The position numbers and the translations under genes are program-made. The notes beneath the pieces were generated by a model. It saw only the letters and a list, made by a program, of their open reading frames with translations. It did not search any database and was not told the origin of the DNA. From Mageeibacillus sp. UBA1046 (GTDB lineage: Bacteria > Bacillota > Clostridia > Saccharofermentanales > DTU023): DNA of 57,008 nucleotides. Positions 23,326 through 31,500 of the stretch are shown here, in pieces. The stretch spans positions 1,217 through 58,224 of the forward strand of contig DCDV01000006.1 in assembly GCA_002316595.1 (NCBI GenBank), in the 5' to 3' direction. Position 1 is the first letter of the stretch, and the number at the start of each line of letters is the position of its first letter.

Positions 23326-24615
23326 TTAATTATCCCTCTCGGGGTAATATAAGTGGGAGGCAAGACGGTGGAAGAGTGGTCTGGTAACAATTATCAAGAT
23401 GAGTTGAATGGTACCCGCGGCAATAAACAGCGACTGGATGGAGACGAGATCAGCTAACGGACCAAATAACAAAGTGCCCATCGGAATGGCAAACGAGCCT
23501 ACCATATAGTGCAGAGCGAAAGTCCTGCCCTGATATTTAGCCGGAACTTCTTCTTGCATAAACACAGTGTTGTTAGTCAAGTAGAAAGGCACCGTCAACC
23601 CGAAAAGCAGAAGTACCGCACCGAAAATCCAGATAGTAGCCCAGGGAGCGTATCCCAACAGTCCCAGAATAATTACGATCAGCGAAATCATCCCCGCCGC
23701 TACTCGCAAGACATGGATATTATTAAAGAATTGTCCCCTTCTGGCTACGATCAACCCGCCAATAGCCATTCCGGCAAATGCTGCTGTCTGCGAGATAGTG
23801 ATATTGAAGGGATCCAGACCGAAATTCCTGCGGATATAAAGCGGCAGCAAAGAGGCACCTGGAGATAACAAGATCATGAAGATTGCGTATACGGCCAGTA
23901 TGGCAGAAAGAAGTTTATGAGAGCGCACATATTTAACCCCTTCGATCAGTTCACGATATTGGGAGGTCTTGACCTTTTCTTCTCTCTCAAAATCCGGAAT
24001 CCTCACGATAAACAAACAGCTGATGGCTATCGCTGCGGTAATAACATCAATAAAGAATATCTGCCACATTGGCAGAAAACTTACAACCAGACCCCCTAAA
24101 GCCGGTGCAATCAGCTGGATAATATTTCCTGCTCCATGGTAAATAGCGTTAAATCTGACCAGACTTCCCTTTGGTACTATTTGCGGAACAATAGCAGTTA
24201 CAGCCGGAGAATGGATGCCGCTCCCGAAGGAACGAATGGCTGTAACGATGTAGATAAGCCACATAGCGTCATAACCTATCAGGAACATGACTGCAACGAG
24301 CAGCGTTGCCAGAGCAATCATCCCATCGGAAATAATCATTACCCATCTGCGATTGAAGCGGTCAGCCCAGACACCGGCAATCGGTGCGATGATTAACTGC
24401 GGCACGAAGCCTGCCAGTGTTATCGAAGTCATGGCGATACCGGAATTGGTGCGCAAAGTGACATACCAGATAATCGCGAATTGAACCAGTCCGGAGCCCA
24501 GCAGAGAGGCTAACTGACCCGAAAATAGAATTAAGGCTGTTTTGATCCAGCTACGATCAGTATTATTGTTCCCCTCATCATTACTGTTCCCCGGGTTTGT
24601 TAAGTCATTAACCAT
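23326..24615 (-). CDS. MFS efflux transporter (MefA/MFS_3 type)
   Basis: This 429-residue major facilitator protein has a 20-residue hydrophilic N terminus and twelve predicted helices. The loop 2-3 motif is GVWADRFNRRWVM, close to the MFS GxxxDRxGRR consensus. The overall layout resembles macrolide-efflux (Mef) and enterobactin exporter-like proteins of the MFS_3 group. GGAG lies 6 bases before the ATG. It is convergent with the aldo/keto reductase (53-base gap) and divergent from addB. Drug efflux is a family-based guess. Confidence 0.85.
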   Translation of the reverse strand: MVNDLTNPGNSNDEGNNNTDRSWIKTALILFSGQLASLLGSGLVQFAIIWYVTLRTNSGIAMTSITLAGFVPQLIIAPIAGVWADRFNRRWVMIISDGMIALATLLVAVMFLIGYDAMWLIYIVTAIRSFGSGIHSPAVTAIVPQIVPKGSLVRFNAIYHGAGNIIQLIAPALGGLVVSFLPMWQIFFIDVITAAIAISCLFIVRIPDFEREEKVKTSQYRELIEGVKYVRSHKLLSAILAVYAIFMILLSPGASLLPLYIRRNFGLDPFNITISQTAAFAGMAIGGLIVARRGQFFNNIHVLRVAAGMISLIVIILGLLGYAPWATIWIFGAVLLLFGLTVPFYLTNNTVFMQEEVPAKYQGRTFALHYMVGSFAIPMGTLLFGPLADLVSIQSLFIAAGTIQLILIIVTRPLFHRLASHLYYPERDN

Positions 24616-24816
24616 GCACTGCTCCGAAACCTCTCATCTGATAAACCGGCAAATGTTTTACAGAAAAATTCAGCACAAATTTTTAATAAATATATTTACC
24701 TGCTTAATTTTAACAGCAATTTCCTTTATGGCATACATTTTGAGTACAAGGTGTATACGGACAGCTTAAATTAGTAGTATTAGAGTCATGTCATCGAAAA
24801 GTCAGAAACAAGTAAA

Positions 24817-24912
24817 ATTGAGACTTTCATGAACCGGATCACCGAAATTGAGACTTTTATGAACCGGATCACCGATATTGAAACTGCATGAACCGGTTCG
24901 CCGAATAATTGA
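24817..24912. repeat. 30-bp tandem repeat, three copies and a fragment
   Basis: Units start at 24817, 24847 and 24877, and a fragment starts at 24908. Each begins ATTGA(G/A)ACT and contains ATGAACCGG. The first two differ at only two positions; the third is diverged. Confidence 0.9.
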
Positions 24913-24921
24913 GCGCAGTAT

Positions 24922-24950
24922 TTGGACCTTATGTTCAGGTATAATATTAT
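24922..24950 (+). promoter_or_regulatory. candidate addB promoter
   Basis: TTGGAC (24922-24927) and TATTAT (24945-24950) are 17 bases apart, 24 bases before the TTG start of addB. Confidence 0.45.
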
Positions 24951-24973
24951 AATAACTAAGGGAGGATTCCCTG

Positions 24974-27900
24974 TTGAGGCTTTTTTACAGCACAGACCCT
25001 AATGTATTGACGGACCACTGTCTTGGCGAACTCAACTCTTACACTAAGAAAGATCAAATGAGACGCGCCTTTTTAATTGTGCCTGAAAGCATGAAGGCAG
25101 ATCTGGAAAGACAGTATCTGGAAAAGCATGATCATGCAGGACTGATGATGGCGGAGGTCTTGTCCTTCTCCCGGCTGGCGCACAGATTATTCTCTGAAGC
25201 CGGCGGACTGGCAGTCAGACGAATCAGTCAGGCAGGGAAGGCTCTTCTCATTCAGGAAATCTTGCAATCCGGATCTAAACTGACAACAAGCATTGAACAG
25301 CTGGACTCTGCTCCAGAGAATGCCGATAAAGAATCATCTTTAGCGGATAAAGGCGCTTATGCATCAGGCCCGGCAGATATTTCGAGTATACATGCAGATA
25401 AGGCGGACAGCCCGCAGACAGGTACGGGCGTGACGATTAGCTTTGCTTCCAAATTAGCCTCAAAGGCGGACAGCCAGCAGACAGGTACGGGCGTGACGGA
25501 TAACCCGCATCAAGACTCAAATGAGTCAAGTCTCCCGGGATTTAAACGATTCTCCAGATTTGTCGGACGTCCCGGATTTGCTGCTGAACTGGCCAGTGTT
25601 ATGGGAGATTTCAGTCGCTACGGCATATCATCAGCGGACTTAAGAGAAGCTTCTGCCACAGCGCCCACTGCCATCACAAAGGATAAACTATTTGATTTCT
25701 CCCTGCTTTGGGAACAATACCAAAAAGCATTATCAACACATGAATTAATCGACCCTGACCAAGATCTGGATCGTCTTATATCCCTGCTGCGCCAGGCAGC
25801 GGCAGAGCCCAGGCTTTCATTCCTAAAGGATACTGCCGTCTGGGTCCTGGGCTTTGGCGAGACCAGAGCTTTCACCGCTCAAGAATTATCAGTACTTGAA
25901 CTGCTGAATAAATACTGCGATTCAGTCACGGTTACTTGCAGCCTGGATTATCTGACAGCCGATGCCGCCGGACAAGGAGAAAATTCTGCTTCGCAGGCGG
26001 TATCTTCAATAACAAGTGACCCGATTTATAGCCATGGTCTGGATACCGCCCTCCAGATTATAAAGACAGCCGCTGGCAAACTCACTGTTAAACGACTGGA
26101 GGCAGAAGGAAAACAGGCTTTGGTCACATCAATATACGCAGCTAATCCCCGTGAAGAACTGCGCTATGTTTGTGGAGAAATCAGAGAAATACTGGTAAAG
26201 ACCAACTTGCAGCGGTGTGACATCGGCATTGCTCTGGCTGAGCCGGATGCCTACTATGATCTTTTAACTGCTACTGCCAAGGATTACGGACTGCCGGTCT
26301 TTATAGACAGGCGAACCCCCTTGACTCAGTCATCATTTCTCCGTTATATCGATGCCTTGCTGGAATACCTTCTGGAGAAGCCCGCTAATGATACCATCAT
26401 GCTTTACCTGCGCTCCGGTTTTGATCTTCTCCCCCGGCAAACTATTGACTACTTTGAGAACTTCTGCTTATCCAAGGGACTGATCTCCCCTCATGACATT
26501 TCCCGTTTTAACCCGCAGCAGCAAGTCACAGAGGGGAAAATCTCCGGCAGAGAGTATTCTCTTTGGCGGCAGGTTCAGGCAGTTTTGGAGCCACTTAATG
26601 ATCTGGGGAAGAATATCCGGCAGAAGAGACTGGGCTGGAAAAAGCTGGACTTGCTGTTTGACTGGGTTCAGAGCGAACAAGGACCTTTTAAAGCGCTGGC
26701 AGACAGAATTGCCAGTCTGCGGAAACAGGATGAAACTGAAGCCGCCCTCATCCTGGCTGATTCTTGGAATCTCTGGCTTAAGCTGAGGGATGAAGCTCAG
26801 ACAATCATAAGATCCCTGCTTCTCTCTCAAGCTGATTTCACCAGATTGCTGCGCGCCTCTTTGTCTGGATTTAGCCACAGCTCAATCCCTGTCGGTATCG
26901 ACAGTATTCGCGTTGGCAATTTGCGTCAGATGTCTGTTTATCCTGTGGAAGTATTGTTTGTTGTCGGCACCAATCAAGAGAACTTTCCCCCTCGGAGTTC
27001 TGAGGAGGGATTTTTGCGGGACTCTGAGCGTTCCTGGCTGGAAGAACACAGTCAAAAGAAATTTCCTAATCGCAAACAGGATCTCCCCCTGGCCAGAGAG
27101 TGGCAGATGCAGCAGCTGCTAGCTTCACCGCGCCGGCATCTTTATATCTCCGCTCCATCTTTAAACAAGGAGGAGACTTCTCTGGTACAAAAACAGCTGG
27201 AAGACAGAGGTGGTACGAAAACGATCGTACTGTCTTCGCCCTTTAGCCCTTCGGCGGCCTGGCATAGTAAAAAAACAGCGCAAATGCAGCTTAATCTTGC
27301 CCTGTCAGATCCTGTTGCCAGAAATAATCTTGAAACTGGCTGGCTGATCCTGTTGGAAGCACTGCTAATGACTGATAAAGAGGCAGATGTCGGCCTCAAT
27401 TCAGAGTTTCAAACTGAGATGCTCTCAGTATCTGCAGAGCAGGTGAAGCAACTCGTTTTACCGCGCAATGTCATCAGTGTGTCGCAGCTGCAGAAATACA
27501 ATAGATGCCCTTACACTTACTTTGCCTCTTATCTGCTGCGGCTGCATGAGCGGGAGACTTGGGAGCCAAGCGCCAGAGAACAAGGCAGTCTTATGCATGC
27601 AATGATGGAGATTGCTGTTTCAGAACTGATTACTCATCTGCAGACGGCTGCAGACGATAAGGAAAAAACTGCAATAACCGCAGACTGGTTTAGATTTTTG
27701 GACAGTGACAAGCTGGATAATTATTTTGAAACTGCGATTTCCATGACCGGTTTCAATCATTTTGATGTCCCTGAGATTCTTGGTCAGACTAAACAGCGGA
27801 TAATCAGGTATGCACATACTTCACTGCAGCTTACAGAAGAACAAGTCATACGGGATCAGCTATTTCCCAGCGCTGTTGAATGGCGCTTTCCTTTGCCTGA

Positions 27901-28501
27901 TCAAGATAATTTCTCTCTGCGGGCAGATGAATGGCAGGCTACACTCAAGGGAACGATAGACCGCATTGATACCGGAGGCGGCAGCTTCATGCTTATTGAC
28001 TACAAGCGGGGCAGCAGGAAGGTTTCTTATGCGGATATAGCAGCAGGAACCAATCTGCAGCTGCCTCTCTATCTCAAGGTATATCGCCATCTTTACCCGC
28101 AGGCTGTCCCGCAGGGATTTGGTTATTTTACCTTTAAAGATCAACGCAGCGACAACCGCAAGGGGATATCACCCGCAACAGATAATAAAGACCTGCTAAA
28201 AGACGCCTTCGACAAACAAAAATGTGAGGAAAGCCCGGAAAGGCTTGCAGTCATATCAGATTATTCAGCTGCGCGTGCAAATTCTACCATGCAAGCCATC
28301 CTGAAGGGAGATATAAGTGCCAGGCCAACTGTAATCAGAGAAAAACAATCGCCTTGCTCTTATTGTTTGCTCAAAGCCCACTGTCTTTATGATCGCAGGA
28401 CGAGAAGAGACAGAGTGCAGACTGAGATGAAGGAAAAGGAACTGGAACAAAACGCTTTTGCTCAGATTATGAAATGCCAAATTGAGCAGGAAGCTCACTA
28501 G
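24974..28501 (+). CDS. addB: AddB subunit of helicase-nuclease
   Basis: This is the 1175-residue partner of AddA in the RecBCD-like enzyme that resects double-strand breaks. The C-terminal nuclease shows LKGTIDRID and LIDYKRGSRK. The Fe-S cluster cysteines are visible as NRCPYTYFASY and CSYCLLKAHC. The inactivated helicase region lies between. A TTG start is supported by GGAGG 8 bases upstream. Residues about 110-180 form a low-complexity insertion with a duplicated KADS(P/Q)QTGTGVT unit that I would not expect in the family. addA starts 13 bases after the stop, so the two are in one operon. Confidence 0.93.
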   Translation: MRLFYSTDPNVLTDHCLGELNSYTKKDQMRRAFLIVPESMKADLERQYLEKHDHAGLMMAEVLSFSRLAHRLFSEAGGLAVRRISQAGKALLIQEILQSGSKLTTSIEQLDSAPENADKESSLADKGAYASGPADISSIHADKADSPQTGTGVTISFASKLASKADSQQTGTGVTDNPHQDSNESSLPGFKRFSRFVGRPGFAAELASVMGDFSRYGISSADLREASATAPTAITKDKLFDFSLLWEQYQKALSTHELIDPDQDLDRLISLLRQAAAEPRLSFLKDTAVWVLGFGETRAFTAQELSVLELLNKYCDSVTVTCSLDYLTADAAGQGENSASQAVSSITSDPIYSHGLDTALQIIKTAAGKLTVKRLEAEGKQALVTSIYAANPREELRYVCGEIREILVKTNLQRCDIGIALAEPDAYYDLLTATAKDYGLPVFIDRRTPLTQSSFLRYIDALLEYLLEKPANDTIMLYLRSGFDLLPRQTIDYFENFCLSKGLISPHDISRFNPQQQVTEGKISGREYSLWRQVQAVLEPLNDLGKNIRQKRLGWKKLDLLFDWVQSEQGPFKALADRIASLRKQDETEAALILADSWNLWLKLRDEAQTIIRSLLLSQADFTRLLRASLSGFSHSSIPVGIDSIRVGNLRQMSVYPVEVLFVVGTNQENFPPRSSEEGFLRDSERSWLEEHSQKKFPNRKQDLPLAREWQMQQLLASPRRHLYISAPSLNKEETSLVQKQLEDRGGTKTIVLSSPFSPSAAWHSKKTAQMQLNLALSDPVARNNLETGWLILLEALLMTDKEADVGLNSEFQTEMLSVSAEQVKQLVLPRNVISVSQLQKYNRCPYTYFASYLLRLHERETWEPSAREQGSLMHAMMEIAVSELITHLQTAADDKEKTAITADWFRFLDSDKLDNYFETAISMTGFNHFDVPEILGQTKQRIIRYAHTSLQLTEEQVIRDQLFPSAVEWRFPLPDQDNFSLRADEWQATLKGTIDRIDTGGGSFMLIDYKRGSRKVSYADIAAGTNLQLPLYLKVYRHLYPQAVPQGFGYFTFKDQRSDNRKGISPATDNKDLLKDAFDKQKCEESPERLAVISDYSAARANSTMQAILKGDISARPTVIREKQSPCSYCLLKAHCLYDRRTRRDRVQTEMKEKELEQNAFAQIMKCQIEQEAH
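25400..25498. repeat. 36-bp in-frame direct repeat inside addB
   Basis: Two 36-base copies, 25400-25435 and 25463-25498, are nearly identical and 63 bases apart (21 codons). Both encode a KADS-Q-TGTGVT segment in a Ser/Asp-rich, probably disordered insertion. Confidence 0.85.
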
Positions 28502-28514
28502 GATATTACGATAA

Positions 28515-31500
28515 ATGGAAATTAAATGGACAAAGGAACAACTGCAGACTTTCAAGTATAACCGGGCGAATAATCTGTTGATTTCTGCTGCCGCCGGTTC
28601 CGGCAAGACAACTGTTATGACTCAGCGAATTGTGCGGCGCCTGGCGTCAGGGAAGGTTGAGCCGGACAGGATTGTCGTCATGACTTTTACCGAGCTGGCA
28701 GCCCTGCAGATGGCGCAGAAGATTGAATCCGTGATCCGTAAACTGCAGGAGGAAGCAGCTGAGCCAGAGAAGAAACTTCGTGCGCGCGAGCTTGTCAGAC
28801 AGCTTCCAGCCATGAAGATCTCTACTATTCATTCTTTTTGTAAGAGTGTTATTACTGATTATATCAGCGAGCTGACTGACGAAGAGGGAAATCCACTGCT
28901 GGAGCCGGGCTATCAAGTCCTGAAAGAAGAGGAAAAGAAGCTGCTTCTGGATGAGGCTACTGACGATGTGCTGAATACGCTTTACCGTCTGGATTATTCC
29001 TTGTCCATGTCCGGTTATGAAAACGATAGTAACGGTCAGGCGCCAAAATCCGGGCAGACGAGTTTCAAATACAGCTTGTCCCGGGAATTACCCCGGCTGC
29101 GCGGCGAGATTTATCCCTTTGTATTGGCCGGGAGAAATCTTAATTTATCCACCTGGCTGGTTGATTTTCGTCTTCTTTCTGCTGCCATTGCTCCTGGCTA
29201 TGATGATTTGCCGTTGCGCAGCAATTTAACCAATATGCTGGGAAAACTGCGCAGCATGGCGGATTATGGATCATGGGTACAAAAAGAGCTCGAGAGAAAT
29301 TTCCTGGAAAATAAAAATTGGCAGGCGTCTCCTTTTGTCGAGGAATTGTTCTCTCAGCTGAGAGAATATCTGGAACCGGCCATGAGTGATCTGGCAAAGT
29401 TGAAAGAGCTGCATTATTGGGAGCGCATCTTTGATCCGCAGGGAAAAGCCAAAACGATCACTGGCCTGGCAGACTCCATGGCAGCAATCGCTGAGGTATT
29501 GCCCCAGCTGGCTGACGCTCTTAAAGTCGGGAATGACTGGGATGCAGTATCTAATCTGGGCAGACAGCTGCCGCATGTAACTGTACTTAAGGGTGGCAGC
29601 GGAGTGGACGGGAAAGAGTTCAATCAACTCTTCAATGAAAATATTTCCCGAGTGCTTGCGCTTATCACCTCAAACTTTCAAAACAGCAGAGGCAAAAAAT
29701 TGGATAAGTACTATGAAGACTCCTATCCCTGGTTTAGTCTCAGCAGCAAGGAGGTAGAAAAGAGTGTTACAGCCAGTTTCGGACCCCTCTGCAGATATTT
29801 TGAAATTATTCTGTTGATTGACCTGCGTTTCCAGCAGCTGAAGCTGAGAAAAAATAAAGTAGATTTCAATGACTTCGAGCATTATGCTCTGCAGCTCCTA
29901 AAAAAGCCGCAGATACACGAAGAGTATACTCAACGCTTTCAGGAAATATATATCGATGAATATCAAGACACGAGCAGCATTCAGGAAGCGGTTATCAAAT
30001 CTTTCGCTGCTAACAATATCTGCATGGTTGGAGATATTAAACAAAGCATCTACCGTTTCCGCTACGCTAATCCGGATCTTTTCCGGGCTAAACAGGGGTG
30101 CTTTATTGACTGTCCGCAAGAAGACGGGCAAGAAACTGATGACGATTACTCTTCGCTTACTCCCCTGCCGGAAGGATACCTGATCAATCTCAACCGGAAT
30201 TTCCGCAGTGTTCCCGGCATAATCGACTTTGTCAACAGTTGTTTTTCTTCTTTCCTCAGTAAAGACAGCGGTGAAATTGAGTATGATGATTCACAGGCTC
30301 TGGTCGCAGGCAGAAAGGGCGGAGAGGAGCAGGCAGTACAGCTGCTCCTGGCCATGTGTTCTGAAGAGGACGACCAGTCAATCTCAGATGAAGACAGCGA
30401 GACAATTGCTGATGAATCTCAGTCTGACAAGAGAGTCTGGGAAGAACAGGGGTTTAATCTCAAACCCAAAGATCAGGAAGCGGCAGCTTTACTGGCTGCA
30501 GCAAAGATCAGAGAGCTTACCGGCCGGAAAAAATATAGTTTGAAAGATATCGCTATTCTGGCTCCAAACCATAAAACCCTGGATATTTGGCGCAGTGCTT
30601 TGATCGGTCAGGGCATAAACGTAGCAGGGATACCTAAACGCGAGTTCTTAGATTCACCTGTCCTGCGACAATTAGAGGCTCTGGTACAGGTTCTCGACAA
30701 CAGCAGACAGGATTTCCCCCTCACTGCAGTTCTCCTCTCAGGTATTCTGGGCGAGAGGCTCAGCGAAGAGGAATTGCTTTCCATCGCTGTTGAGACCGAG
30801 ACAGTGCTCCCTGCTTCAACAGAGAATGCTGCAAACGACTCCTTGGAGATACCTCCGGCAGTAACCGGAGCCGAAACTGTCGAAACCGAAGCTGTCGGAG
30901 CCAAAGACGCCCGAGTCGTTTCTGCCGGAGCCGAAGCTGCCGGAGCCGAAGCCATTTCTGCCGAAGGCGAATCTGCCGAAGCCGAAGCTGTCGAAACCGA
31001 AGCTGGCGGAGCCAAAGACGCCCGAGTCGTTTCTGCCGGAGCCGAAGCTGCCCAAGGCGAATCTGTCGGAGCCGAAGTTGAAGTTTGCAAAGCCGAAGGC
31101 ACCGGACCCCTGGTTATCGAAGCCACCTCCTCAGATCTGGATGATGACGAGGATGCCCGGCCGCAAAGTTATCGTGAGCCATATTACTTACGCCTCAACG
31201 CCTTCGCCAATTCACAATCAGATAATGACAATCACGAATTGAAATCAAAACTAGCCGGATTGCTGGACAAGATAGAGCATTGGCGCCTTCTTGCGGAAGA
31301 TCTGACAGTACATGCTCTTCTGACCAGGATTATCGCGGACAGCAGCTATGCTGACTATTTAGAGCATCGGCGTTTCGCCTCAGAGAATCTGGCTGATTTG
31401 GAGAGCTTCCTCGATTGGGTAAAAGGCTTGGAACAAGATGGCCCTCTTAGTGTCGGCACGCTTGCCCGCTATATTCATAACCTGCGAGAGAAGGACGAAA

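Larger units (their letters stand above)
24616..24973. other. intergenic region between MFS and addB genes
   Basis: This 358-base gap holds no gene I can support. It contains the 30-bp tandem repeat at 24817-24912, preceded by TGTCATCG at 24789, and the addB promoter at 24922-24950. The part next to the MFS gene (24616-24780) is AT-rich and presumably carries the MFS promoter, but I cannot pick one. Confidence 0.6.

Noticed and set aside
30608..31126. 172-codon minus-strand frame rich in Ala/Ser/Pro
   Set aside because: It is a by-product of the in-frame GCCGAAGCT repeats of addA read on the other strand.
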